A DNA stretch of 64,000 nucleotides, from assembly GCA_033675265.1 (NCBI GenBank), contig JAUJYZ010001210.1, forward strand, positions 511,501 through 575,500, given 5' to 3'. Within the stretch, counting starts at the first letter, position 1, and each line of letters starts with the position of its first letter. The position numbers were made by a program, and so were the translations under genes. Of the stretch, positions 23,984 through 35,254 are shown in pieces. The notes under the pieces were generated by a model. That model was not told the origin of the DNA. It worked only from the letters and a program-made list of their open reading frames with translations, and did no database searches. This DNA comes from Actinostola sp. cb2023 (Eukaryota; Cnidaria; Anthozoa; Actiniaria; Actinostolidae).

Positions 23984-25118
23984 AAGCTACTTGTAGCCTC
24001 TTCTTACGGCGTTTTATCCGAGATATTGGGTTCCGAGGATATTGGGTTACCTGTGGTGGGGGTTAATTAACCGCGGGGGACTAAGGCGAGGGGGAGGAAC
24101 GCCGAAAAGTAGAGGCTACGGACATCTTTGTAAAAAATTGAATCAAGCATGAAATCTGATAAGCCTGTAAAATGCCGATCGCTCCGCCTCTTGATGACGT
24201 ATGTGATATGTTTTCACGAAAAACGTGTTTATTTACATCGGTAATCCTCTGTCCATATCTCGAAGCTCTCGCGTTGTTTATTCTACTGTTGTCATTCTAT
24301 TGCCAAAATTATGTAGTCCGTAAGAGTTTAATATTTTCGAATTCGATAAATCAGCATGCAGGAAACTCCTACTTATAAACCGGCCAAGGGAAAAGTCGGC
24401 AGGAAATCAAATCCAGAATTTGACTATGTTCGACGCCATTCAAAATTCACCTTGGAAATTTTAAGACGAATTACATCTCCACGTAGTCTCCTTCGCAGCC
24501 GTTTTTAGTTCCGTCACTAAGAACGGGTGCATAGGAGACTAATCTCCACGGAGAATATGATTTATCTTCTCCAAGACATCTTCTTGAAGAGAGAGGGCGA
24601 CGACATTTAGAGACGGAATTCGTGACTTCAGTTGTTCTTCCATGATAATGTTCAAAGGGCTTATCACTAAGATTCATCCGATTCAACGCCAACGGTTATC
24701 GATAAATTAGGCTTTTCCCAAAGCCTGTTGGAAGAACGGCAAAAACATCTTGTCCATCCAAAAGTGAAGCTACTGCCTCTATCTGCTGTCGTTTTAAATC
24801 TTCAATACCGTGTTCTTTGGCGCATTCATTCAGTAAATCGGTCCAGTAAATCTGTGTATTTCTCTTCAAAATAACCAGCGCTGTACTTTACATGACAACC
24901 CGTTGACAGATGACTCCCTTTCAGCCAATCACATTTCCCGTTGCTGGGCTGACGGGGAATTCAATTTTTTACAAAGATGTCCGTAGCCTCTACTTTTCGG
25001 CGTTCCTCCCCCTCGCCTTAGTCCCCCGCGGTTAATTAACTCCCACCACAGGTAACCCAATATCCTCGGAACCAATATCCTCGGATAAAACGCCGTAAGA
25101 AGAGGCTACAAGTAGCTT
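23984..25118. mobile_element. 1.1-kb element with ~155-bp TIRs
   Basis: 23984-24140 and 24960-25118 are reverse complements with only a few differences ('aagctacttgtagcctcttc' inward to 'acatctttgtaaaaaattga'). It sits inside an ATT microsatellite, so the exact target duplication cannot be read. The interior of about 820 bases has no recognisable protein. It lies in intron 2 of the Tc1-type gene. Confidence 0.8.
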
Positions 25119-26039
25119 ATATTATTATTAAAGAGCTTTTAATTTATAACATAAACAAAATAATGTATGTATTAGAATGTCAGATGTATATCTCTTGTGG
25201 CTCTTTCTTTTATACCCCTCTATCCAGCTTTAAACCCATTTAATACTTCTTTCCACTCTAGCTATTATATCACCACAGATTCACATTAAATTAGTATTTA
25301 TCTGGTTGTTTCAGGATCTTAATCCAATTGAAAATGTGTGGGCACAACTAAAGAGATCAATTGCAAAGGAAGAGAACAGCTTGTTGCTGGAATAAAAAAA
25401 TTTTGGAAAGAAAATATGACACCACAGCTGTGTCAACAATATGTGAGCCATCTCACAAAAGTGATACCTGCTGTTGTTGAAAAAGAAGGTGGGGCATCTG
25501 GTTACTAGGTTAAGTCCCAACTCCTTTATTTATAATATATTCACATCAAAATGCACGCTCTGATTGGTCAAGAACTGTGCTTTATCAGAGAAGGGGTGGA
25601 GAGGGGAGGACTCGTGTGTCTCCCTACACTTCCTTGGTGCTCTCGTCAATTCCTGCATGCTTTATAACTGAACGGAGCACAGATGAAGCTGTTCCATTTG
25701 TTAAATAGTTCAAATTCTAAAGACAGATAGATAAACATATGACCATGTATGAACATTGAGCTGGAACCCTGAAATTAACCTTTTCATTGCACTTGCAATT
25801 CACAAGTTACATTTGCCAGTTTGTCCCAGGGGGGGTACTCAGGGGTATCAGTGACGGGGAGGTGCGAATGAGGCCAAACATTTTAACCCAAAAGAAGTCC
25901 ATTATGCAAAAACAAGATGCCAAAAAAAGTCCAACGGCCCAAAATCGTAACCCCCAAAAAGTCCAATTTTTCTCTGCATAAAATCGAGAACGGTAGGATA
26001 TCATTTTTATCAACCCCCCAAAAAGTCCTTGACAAAATC

Positions 26040-26357
26040 TGTTACTGCCGCAGACAGGCCTGGGCATGATCCGGCCGAGAGGGCCTAGGTTAGAGCACGA
26101 GAGAGGCGGCCATGGTTGAAGACAGTTGAGTCGAGGTTTAAGGAATGTAGGACGTAAGCCAGGAGAATATAATGTAAGTCCTTTCTATTTTCAGATGCTT
26201 CAAACGTTTAGTGAATGTCATCTTATATTTACCATTACAGTTTGTAAATCGCTTCGCGACCGATAACATGTATTAAAAGAACACAAAGAATGTATACATC
26301 AGAAAGAGCGAGTATTCAAGTTATAGTATATCCCAAAGAACGCCTCATGCACCTACA
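26040..26357 (+). repeat. 5' LTR of the BEL/Pao element
   Basis: 318 bp, starting TG and ending CA. It contains 'tattaaaag' near 26272 as a possible TATA/poly-A region. It matches the 3' LTR over its full length. Confidence 0.95.
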
Positions 26358-26395
26358 TTAGTTTACAAAATTTCATATGACCTCGTTAATCTGCT

Positions 26396-29020
26396 ATGGA
26401 TCAACCGAGAGAAAGAATTCTGACCGAGAAGGCAAAGGAAGAAAGAATTCGCCGTCTAAAGAACGATAGAAAAACAGCCTTGTCGACAGTGGCGCGACAA
26501 AAGACTAGACTAACGGCGCTTTTGATCGACGAAGAAAACTTACACCTAGTGAAAACAAGTCTCTTCGAATTAGACGAATTACTTGAGTATGCCCAACGAT
26601 CTCATGAATTGTTTATCAGAGAACTGACGTCGGATGTGGATAAGGAAAATGAAAACGATCATTTTGTGTCAAAGCAATGTGGGTCTTTAGAATACAGACA
26701 ACGAGTACTGCAGTGGATATCACTGGCAGAGCAACGACTCACAGAAGGAGCTGATCGACTGATGGAGAAACGATCCATCTTATCAACAACATCACGTTCG
26801 TCACGTCGTTCGAGTAAGCAATCTAGTAACTCAGGAACTTCGGCCAGAGAAAGAGAGCGCCTTAAACTGGCTGAAATGATTGCGGAAAAGTCACTGTTAA
26901 AGAAAAAACTCGAGCTTCAAGCTGCTGCAGAAGAGCTTAAAGCTGCTGCAGAAGAGCTTAGACTAGAGACTGAGATTGCTAAGTCACGTGCAAGGGAAGA
27001 AGTCTACGCGACGATCGACGCCGAAGAGACGAGTCTACTCTCAGGCACCCCCCTCATGAAGTCCACGCCCCTATCGCTGTACATTATGCAAGCTTCAGGT
27101 GGCATCACATCCAACGTCGATGATACAACGGAATGCAACGAAACGAAGCATCATGAAGCTACAACGAAGGATTACGAAACGAAGCATCATGAAGCTACAG
27201 CGGAACGCAACGAAACGAAGCATCATGAAGCTACAACGAAGGATTACGAAACGAAGCATCATGAAGCTACAGCGGAACGCAACGAAACGAAGCATCATGA
27301 AGCTACAACGAAGGATTACGAAACGAAGCATCATGAGGCTACAGCGGAACACAACGAAACGAAGCATCATGAAGCTACAGCGGAACGCAACGAAACGAAG
27401 CATCATGAAGCTACAACGAAGGATTACGAAACGAAGCATCATGAAGCTACAGCGGAACGCAACGAAACGAAGCATCATGAAGCTACAACGGAACGGAACG
27501 AAGCGAAGCATCATGAAGCTACAACGAAGGACTACGAAACGAAATGTCACGACACAATAACGGAACAACTCAAATCACCTCCTGACAATGTCTCAACGAA
27601 CCACAACGATGGAAATCAAGACGACGCAACAACGAAAGTCAACGAAAGGCGTCGTGGCGAGAAGGTAGCTGAAGCAACTGGAGGACAACTCGTTAACCTA
27701 AAGACACAAGAAACCCATTGTCATTCAACTAACGTAGCGAAAGAACTTACCGCACCATATTACGAAAGCGAAATAACGAAATACGACGAAATGGTCGGTG
27801 CCAATGTAAAGGATCATAGACAGACAGACTTGTCTGATGTGCAAAGTGCTATAGATAATGGAACATTAACGAAAAAACTTAACGAAACACAGAAACCGAA
27901 CGTAGACAAAGAAACGAAATTCAACGAAACATTTACAACGCCAGGCGTACATCACATGCACACGTCCTCACCTTTAGGATCTGCAACATTTACAGAACAA
28001 GCCTTCGCTAGCATGATGACTACACAGCTTGAACAACACAAGCAAATGATCTCCTCTCATCAAGAGATGGCGGCAGCCATGACGTTACCACAACCAAAGA
28101 TTCCTACGTTTAAAGGAGCAGTAATCGAATATAAAGCATTCATGATGGCCTTTGACTCACGCATCAAACCCAAGACAACAAACAATGCTGATCGTCTGTA
28201 CTATCTACAACAACACCTCGAAGGCGAGGCCAAGGACTTAATCGAAGGCTGTCTGCACCTCGACCCAGACGAGGGCTACAACGAGGCCAGGAAGCTTCTT
28301 GACAAGGAGTACGGGGACCCATACAAGATCTCTGTAGCTTACATCAATCGACTTCTAAAGTGGCCTTCTTCTGTAAAGTATGACGACGCAACTGGTCTGA
28401 AACGCTTATCCTTGTTCCTCGTAAAATGTATGAACGCTATGAAAACGATCAATTACATGGAAACTCTGAATCACTCGCCAAATATGCAAGCCATCGTTCA
28501 TAAATTGCCTTCTTATCTGCAAAGTAAATGGCGAGAGCAAGTCCTTAATATTAAAGCCAAGGAGCAAAGGATTGCCAAATTCAAAGACATTGTCAAATTC
28601 ATAGAACGTGCAGCGGAAACCAGCAACGACCCAATCTACAGCAAAGAAGCACTGAGCAAACTCGATGACAGACCTAAGAACACTAAGAGTGCAGATGAAA
28701 GTAAGAGACAACTCTATCCAAGACAGAGAACAGGTAGCCTCGCGACAAGTATGAACCATCCCCATATTGGAAAACCCCTTGACGGGGCCGGGTCAGCACA
28801 GCAACCAAGGAGAGCAACAAGCGTACAACCGTGTCCTCTCTGTGAAAGGTCACATGACTTGGAGGAATGTAAAGAATTTACAAAGAAATCTCTCGAAGAA
28901 AAGAAAGGGTTCATCACTCAGAAGGGTCTTTGTTTTGCTTGCTATGGATCTAATCACCGATCCAAGGGATGCACCAACAGGAGACTGTGTAAAAAGTGTA
29001 ACAAGTCACACCCTACATAG
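26396..29020 (+). CDS. gag: BEL/Pao gag (first part of gag-pol), stopped by the inserted element
   Basis: The structural polyprotein that assembles the particle and binds the RNA. Residues 60-210 are charged and coiled-coil-like (RREEA/AAEELKAAAEELR repeats). Residues about 245-383 are a tandem repeat built on NETKHHEATTKDYETKHHEA. A DUF1759-type Gag core starts near residue 565 (LPQPKIPTFKGAVIEYKAF). The C-terminus has Cys/His knuckles (CPLCERSHDLEEC, CFACYGSNHRSKGC, CKKCNKSH). The frame ends TAG only because the inserted element begins with those bases. Without the insertion the frame would run on into pol with no stop. The start is the first ATG after the LTR. The HEAT-type repeat block is unusual for this family. 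Confidence 0.9.
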   Translation: MDQPRERILTEKAKEERIRRLKNDRKTALSTVARQKTRLTALLIDEENLHLVKTSLFELDELLEYAQRSHELFIRELTSDVDKENENDHFVSKQCGSLEYRQRVLQWISLAEQRLTEGADRLMEKRSILSTTSRSSRRSSKQSSNSGTSARERERLKLAEMIAEKSLLKKKLELQAAAEELKAAAEELRLETEIAKSRAREEVYATIDAEETSLLSGTPLMKSTPLSLYIMQASGGITSNVDDTTECNETKHHEATTKDYETKHHEATAERNETKHHEATTKDYETKHHEATAERNETKHHEATTKDYETKHHEATAEHNETKHHEATAERNETKHHEATTKDYETKHHEATAERNETKHHEATTERNEAKHHEATTKDYETKCHDTITEQLKSPPDNVSTNHNDGNQDDATTKVNERRRGEKVAEATGGQLVNLKTQETHCHSTNVAKELTAPYYESEITKYDEMVGANVKDHRQTDLSDVQSAIDNGTLTKKLNETQKPNVDKETKFNETFTTPGVHHMHTSSPLGSATFTEQAFASMMTTQLEQHKQMISSHQEMAAAMTLPQPKIPTFKGAVIEYKAFMMAFDSRIKPKTTNNADRLYYLQQHLEGEAKDLIEGCLHLDPDEGYNEARKLLDKEYGDPYKISVAYINRLLKWPSSVKYDDATGLKRLSLFLVKCMNAMKTINYMETLNHSPNMQAIVHKLPSYLQSKWREQVLNIKAKEQRIAKFKDIVKFIERAAETSNDPIYSKEALSKLDDRPKNTKSADESKRQLYPRQRTGSLATSMNHPHIGKPLDGAGSAQQPRRATSVQPCPLCERSHDLEECKEFTKKSLEEKKGFITQKGLCFACYGSNHRSKGCTNRRLCKKCNKSHPT
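27130..27545 (+). repeat. In-frame 30/60-bp tandem repeat within gag
   Basis: About 14 copies of a 30-base unit encode ETKHHEATTK or DYETKHHEAT-type decapeptides, alternating TTKDY and TAERN, so the larger unit is 60 bases. Open frames on the antisense strand and in another sense frame through the same DNA are by-products of the 3n period. Confidence 0.95.
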
Positions 29021-29793
29021 TCCAGCTGCTAACGACCAAAATCGTTCCTTTTTTGATAAAAGCATGAAACTTTGCCAGATTACTAACATCCCTGATACTA
29101 TCATTTTTGGATATGGAGCCATCCCAAATTAGGTATTGGTGACGAGTACTGCGCATGTCTTAAAATACCCAGCATGGAAACGAGGCTAAAATTATAATGT
29201 TGAATAAGACTTGGTATTTTAGAAAAAAATGCCTAGAAAACTTACTTGTATTGATATATGAGCGATTTCCTTTGCATTGATTATGTGTAGTGAAGTCACG
29301 TGACCTTCTTAGAAATGGTGGGGTTCCTGTGTCAAGTTTCTTCAGAGATACGTTTTCAGTGTTTTCGGAGACAGGATATGTATTTTTTCAGCCTTTTAAA
29401 GTCGGACATCTACAGCATTATATTGTCACGGATCAGTCACTTGATCAATAACGTGTTCTTTAAATTTTTTCTTTAGACTGCATGCATTTGCATGTGACAG
29501 TTTACTAATTCAGCAGCCGACAAACGAAAATGAAAACATATCAAACATCCGAGCTCATTGTCACCTTTGCGACCAGAACAAAGATTTCTTGAAAGTGTTT
29601 TTGTCTCATTTAAAATTATTTAAACGAGTACACTACTGATGACGTTCCAGTAAAATGAACCGGCATTACATTAGTTACGTTGTGCAAACCATTGTTACTT
29701 TATCAAGTTCTGGTTCTATTTTCCTTTCTAGTTACAATGTACGTGTTCTTACAATTGCGGTGATCCGGTTTGGAAGCAAGAACAAAACGTTTC

Positions 29794-32700
29794 TTAATTA
29801 CAGTTACCACTGCAGTTGCACAGGCCTGTGCAAACCAAGCTTGCCTTCACACACTTACAACGACCTGTTGTGCAGGCAGTTTTGCAGCCACAACGTATTA
29901 GTTCATAGCATGTGTCCTTCAACTGTGGCAGCATTGTCCACACTGGAGTCCAAGACTTGTCATCACGTTGCCATCCCCACTCTGATGGACTTGGAATAAC
30001 TGGCTGTTTAAGAAGTGTTTGTCCCCAAACGTACCCTCCTTGAAATGCTGAACGCTTGATGTGTTGTAGGAGTGCCTCTTTGGTTGGAGGAATGTTCTCT
30101 AGGTTTCTTGACTTCTTAGAGAATAGATATTGCCGAGCCATATTAACCTCTGTCAGATTACTTGTACGATCATACAGGAGGATGATAAATCGCTCAATCA
30201 CAGCCAGGCAGGTATCATCGATTGCTTCAGGTGATGAGGTCAGAGTTAGTAGTGTAGATGTCAACTCGGGAAATACGCTCCACACGTCCCATGCCGTCTT
30301 CTTGCCTCTGCCTGCAAAGAAGGAAACTGTGTCGCATCCAGAAAGTGCGTGGAATAGGGGTAAAACTAAAGCTTTCTCAATGCCTAACGTTGCAGCAATA
30401 GTATGAGCAGCAATGTTCTGTAGATGTTTTCCCTGTACCATACGCAACCCACAGCTCCTCTGCAGGGATCGTACTTGCAATGGACACAGCCAGCACAACC
30501 ACGTCAGTATCGTTCGTTCTTATCATGATGCGGCGATGTCCACATAGGCTGGCATCTAAAACGTGTACCATCAGCCGTGTGTCGGCTTCTTCGTGTGTAC
30601 ATGGAGATAGGATGGTCATATCACTTCTGTTGGAGGATGACAACACACTCTCTCCAGCAGTGCTATACAGTTCCTTGCCATCAGGTATCGCCATTGCCAC
30701 GACGTAGTTTGCGAGCAGTAGAAAGAGCTCCTTCTTGTTTTCATCAACTCGAAGGAAACCCTTCCAGTCAGATGGAATCCGCGTTGAAGGTGTAACTCTA
30801 CGACGTTGACCAGTGCCTCTTCTTTCACGTGCTGCTTTCTTGAGCGAGTCTTCTTGGTAATCATCAAAAACCAGACCAGATCTACTCGTTTAACAGATTG
30901 GATATGCCTTGCAATATAGGGACCAAACACGGTTTCGCAGTACTCTTCAAAGGTACGTACTGTTCCCGGATTCAGCATCTGAACTATGACTGCCCCATCT
31001 AGTATGATTGCATCTAAAGTTGGCTGCTCTGTTGCTGGAGTAACGACTGACTGAAGGCACTTCACAAGATCTGACTTTTGTCCTCCTCGTAGTTCACCCA
31101 TTTGAGAGAGAGAGGGTGGCCATGGCTGGTTCTCGAACTTGAAGAACTCTTCAAGATTTCCATCTCGGCTCTGACATGCAATGAAAAGTCTAGAGAACAG
31201 GGCACAGTCGTCTTTGAGGAGCCCAATCTTTTCCTTCTGCTTTGATGTGGTTTTCTTGCGTGAGGTGCGTAGCATAGGAAGGTTGTTTTTCTTGATTGTG
31301 TCTGTAATTGGCTTGTTCCTGTCGATGAACCGTTCCTGGACGAATGTGTTGAATTGTGTTTCACCAATTTTGACATATTCTGCACAGTGTTAATAACCGT
31401 CTCGTCTATAACATCTTTTGTATGAACGGCTATCAGTTCTTCACTTTTTTCTGTGAAAGGATTCTGTAGGTCTTCGAAAGAAGAAACAACGTTCAAGACA
31501 TCTCTTGCAAAGGCGACTTGTGTAGCTGGTTTTTGTTCATGATGTTGACATTCTGGAGCTGATTCTGAATCTTCAAACTCACTGATCATCCGTGCAATTT
31601 CTGGCCCGGCAACCATCCATCTTCGAAGTGCTGAGGGATTCTCAGTCAACCCTACCGCTCCTCCTTCACCCTTTACTAAGGCGTTAACTTGCTCATGAGC
31701 ATGGTCCAGAGCAATCGACGAGAACAGTCGTTTTGACTTGTGAACCACAAACGAGCCATCGCAAAACCTGCGGAATACATTTGGATGTTGGATAGGCAGT
31801 TCACACATATCACGGATATGAACTGACAGCCATCTGGCGTAATTTATGTGGTCTAAGGCAAACATCCATGGCACAATGTTGATGAGAGCTTCAATGTAGA
31901 GGAAAAAATCTGCTTCTCTAAAAGCACGTACAAGCTGCAGACAGTTAATCTCCAGTTCAAGTACACGATCCCAGTAAAGAAATTGTGGACACTTCTTTAG
32001 CATGTCTTCCTTCCACTCATCAAAGGGCTTTACTTCTGGACAACTGACACTCGCATATTGTTGGTAGGCCTTCTGCTGCAGGATATGGAGACTGGCAGCT
32101 GTGATTTGATGTGCACGTCGTGTTCTAGTGAGATGACTGGCAGTGATGAATGAATCCACCACACCTTGGGTTGCTACGTTTGCTGTAGACAGAACCTCTG
32201 TCCATCCACTACCGTCTAGCCATTTTCCAAGGACTTTAAAAGCTGTCATTTCAATATGGAGTCCGCCAAACATCACCACAAAATGATTTTCTCCGTGAGT
32301 ACTAGCCAAGCTCCACTGGATCTGTTTGGCGAGGGCAAACAAGGGCTGGTCAAAGGCAATAACTGGAATCTGGTCGAGATTCACATGACACACCGCAGAT
32401 CTTATGACATTCATTGAGTGTAGAATCATCGCCAAGGAGTGGGCATTCTCTGTAAACATTGGCAAAAGCGCGATAATAGCAGGCTGATGGGTTGACAGAG
32501 GAGTTTTTGAGGCACGATATGCAGCCCAAGACACTGCTCCATCTCTGTCAAGCACTTCCCTCGAAAGCTCTTCCTCTACGTTCTCTAGCCAATCCTTTTC
32601 TTTATCTTTTCCACGATTTGATGTGAATGGATGAGATTTAATTCGTCCGGATATCTTTGGAGCACAAAGCTCAATTGAGGGTACAGTCACAGGGGGAACG

Positions 32701-34280
32701 TCACGGTAGGATGATGGGAGTTGAGGAACCTTCTTGGTTTTGGTAGACTGGAAGGGGTCAAAGGTGTCAATGATTCTTTCTTCTCCAGATTCTTCAGTCG
32801 TTGGATGTTGGACAAGAGATATTGCGGTACCATGAAAGGAATCATGTGAGGTTGTTGAGCTGGGGTTGTGGTCTATGTTGTCCACTGCTGCGGTAGTGAA
32901 CAGTCCTTTGTGTAGCTTGGATGGACAAACAACTTCTTCACTCTCGTATCGATTTATAACACTATTAGCTATGTCAGTGGATATGGACAATACTCTGTCA
33001 TATGAGATGCACATTCCTAGCTTAAAAAAAGCATCAATCAGAGATCTGTCTCGTGTTGTTCCATGGATTTTTAGAGCTGTGTAAATTACAAGTGGACATT
33101 CTTTCTCTCTTGTATGATGTGTGGTTGACGGATCTTTTCGATCCCGAGCACGTGATATACTATTGAACACGACCAGCTGTGAAATGGTTAATGATGCCTG
33201 ATTGGCACCTCTGTCAGTAGTGTCATCAGTTGTTTCTTTATTGCTTGTTGCACCTTTCAAAATCATAGTAATTAGAGTCTTCAGAGATGCTGGAATAGAA
33301 TATTTTTGGCAATCTGGTTGAAATGTGCCATTGAATGCATTCTTTGACTTTAATATATCTTTTCTGACAATATTTGCTGCCTTTGCCAGGTGACACGCCT
33401 GAGAATCTTTCTCTTTTGCTTGCTTTATCATGCCCCCGATGTCTTCCTTTAAAACCAATACTACATCTCTTCCCTGGGATACAGCTGTAAGATCTGGAAA
33501 CGCTTTTAAGATTCTATCTTTTAATCTGGATGTATTGATCTTTCCATGCTCGACCTCTAATTCCTCCAGTTTCGACGAAAACAACTTTGCCAACTCACAC
33601 ATCTTAAGCACTGGTATTTCTTCATCTATTTTCTCATCGATATAGGCAACCAACTGGGCAAATGCAAGCTCGTCTAATGATGACGAGTTAATAGAGTCAT
33701 TCAGTGTAGCCGACCGCATTTGGTCTCTTGCTTGATTGTATAAAGAAACAAGACATTTTGTGTGGTATTTCGCCTCTAAAGCTACCATATCACCTGCAGA
33801 TAGCTTAGCTATCAGCTGTCCATCATTCAAGAGGACAGCACAGTCTCTAACCTTTTTATCCACTTGAAATGTTTCCGCTTTATGAAGATTAGAAGAGGTG
33901 TCTGCTTCGTCACAGAAAAAACAGTGTTCTTTAATACCTGTATCTTTAATACTAGTTCGTCTGGCCTTAATAGGGCTATCAGCTTCGCTTGTTATAAGAC
34001 ATCTCTTTTTCGCACGTTTTAGCTTTGTGTTACTAAACAGATCTCGACAGTATTTGTGCCAAGATGCCTTGTGACTTATCAAGGTTTGTATGATCCCTGA
34101 GCCATCATCTAACAGCTCGATGCTTAGGTTATTGGGCAAAATGCCAAGGGTATCAAATTCTTTTATATTTTCAGCAAATGATTTGTAGCCTGCACCGCTG
34201 TCAGTTCTTTTTGAGTTAGCAGGGCATTGCAAATTCTCTATGGCTGGCTTTTGACAGATGATACAATACTTCCAATCCAT
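29794..34280 (-). pseudogene. Large zinc-binding, PIN/FEN-like protein gene of the 6.2-kb element, with three frameshifts
   Basis: About 1,500 codons in four frames: 34280-31390, 31390-30880, 30880-30435 and 30435-29794. The segments join smoothly, so these are single-base shifts, not exons. N-terminal pairs CIICQ...WHKYC and CFFC...YHTKC look like two zinc-binding units. The middle contains HGENHFVVMFGGLHIEM and the motif QEDSLKKAARERRG. The third segment has THEEADTRLMVHVLDA and RTNDTDVVVLAV, the fourth HALSGCDTVSFF. These spaced acidic residues resemble a PIN/FEN nuclease core. The C-terminus is Cys-rich (CGCKTACTTGRCKC...CNCSGNC). I know this as a multi-copy family in invertebrate genomes without an assigned function. 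The start used is MDWKYC at 34280. Confidence 0.8.
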
Positions 34281-34689
34281 AATAAATCTATCATCCTCTG
34301 AAATCAAATGATTAAATTCTAATAAGTTTGAACTAGATCTCTCATTTTAGTTTTTCATAACAAGTGATATATTCCAGTCGGTTATTCAAATATTTTTTAT
34401 AGATTTTATGTTATATTTTCATTATGTTATACACACGACCCCACAGGCTGTACAGTTTTAACCACTTATCGTGTTTAAAATAAAAGTTTACATAACATTA
34501 CATTACAAACTAGCTGAATATTAGATCATAAGGCACCTGCTGTCTTTATACTCGCAGCACTCGTAGAATCCATGACTTATTTCTTTAGATTCTAGCTTAT
34601 TTCTCTAAAAACTATTTGTCTTTACTTCCTTCATCACAAATTTAACTATATTTAATGAAGAGGTGCAATTGTATAGTATTTTAAGTACT

Positions 34690-34718
34690 TACCTACAATG
34701 ACTGCAAGTTTTCATGGC
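34690..34718 (-). other. Probable first exon of the 6.2-kb element's gene
   Basis: On the minus strand 'caagATGGCTGCCGCC' opens MAAAMKTCSHC and ends at 'tgtag|gtaagt', a consensus donor. Two acceptors precede the main frame: 'gatttcag|ag' (34298) and 'gatgatag|attt' (about 34288). Only the second keeps the frame, giving ...CSHCR then FIMDWKYC, which would add another CxxC to the N-terminal cluster. The exon call is inference from splice signals and phase. Confidence 0.5.
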
Positions 34719-35254
34719 GGCAGCCATCTTGAAATCCGTGAGAAGACTGAGCACTAGTTTACAGTTTCTTCTCTTTTAACTAAGATACATCATGGTGATT
34801 TTCAATTCCAACGATTTTTCAAGATTCTTTTTGATGATGTATACATTAGAAAAGTTCGGGAGTTCTCTTAAAAATGCATTTATATCACAAAACATAATTG
34901 TAGTGTTCTATACTCTCATAAAACACCAATAAGCAGCCACTTGTTGATCACGTGACTAACCAAATAACTAATTATAACATCTTGTATAACAAATCTTGCA
35001 CTATTACGATCAGTGAATGCAATATTGCCTGTTAGAATTAAAAAATACGGCAAATATTTCGATTATTTGTCTCTGCCTCGTTTTCATGCAAACCTGATTC
35101 TGAGCATGCGCAGTACAAGGCCCCAGTGGCTAATTTGGGATGGCTCCATATCTGAAAATGTACGTCTTAGGGATGTTATTAACCTGACAAAGTTTCATGC
35201 TTTTATCAAAAAAGGAACGATTTAGTCATTTTTTGGTCGTTAGCAGCTGGACTA

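Larger units (their letters stand above)
19769..25508 (+). pseudogene. Tc1-type DD34E transposase, three exons, broken
   Basis: Exon 1 (19769-20319) encodes the N-terminal DNA-binding region and the first catalytic Asp in FSDESSIQ. Exon 2 (21012-21254) begins VHVWAGIS and carries the second Asp in FQQDDDPKHTS. Exon 3 (25315-25508) begins DLNPIENVWAQLK and carries the catalytic Glu. From the second Asp to Glu there are 34 intervening residues, the Tc1 spacing. Both introns have GT-AG ends in phase 0 (aatcaag|gtaaag, atatag|gtac, ctcca|gtaagt, tttcag|gatc). Known Tc1 transposases cut and paste at TA. This copy is dead: in-frame stops near 19890 and 20140, a frameshift near 20150, and another near 25380 after KEEN. 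Introns are unusual in Tc1 genes. Terminal repeats of the element itself were not found. Confidence 0.85.
29018..35254 (-). mobile_element. 6.2-kb TIR DNA element of uncertain superfamily
   Basis: The ends 'tagtccagctgctaacgacc' are perfect inverted repeats, continuing as TIRs of about 170-180 bp (29018-29186 and 35075-35254) with moderate divergence. The 3-base repeat ACA flanks it (29015-29017, 35255-35257). Deleting the element with one ACA leaves the BEL frame ...HPT-ALHID... intact, so the boundaries are independently confirmed. It carries a single long gene on the minus strand and no known DDE transposase, Rep or integrase. Confidence 0.85.

Noticed and set aside
23984..25118. PIF/Harbinger assignment for the 1.1 kb TIR element
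   Set aside because: The insertion is in an ATT repeat, so a 3-bp TTA duplication cannot be distinguished from the microsatellite, and no protein is encoded.
27095..27568. 157-codon antisense frame (CSFMMLRFV repeats) and a second sense frame opposite gag
   Set aside because: Both are shadows of the 30-bp in-frame gag repeat.
29655..30707. Plus-strand frames opposite the 6.2 kb element's gene
   Set aside because: Shadows of the minus-strand coding region, which has the conserved motifs.
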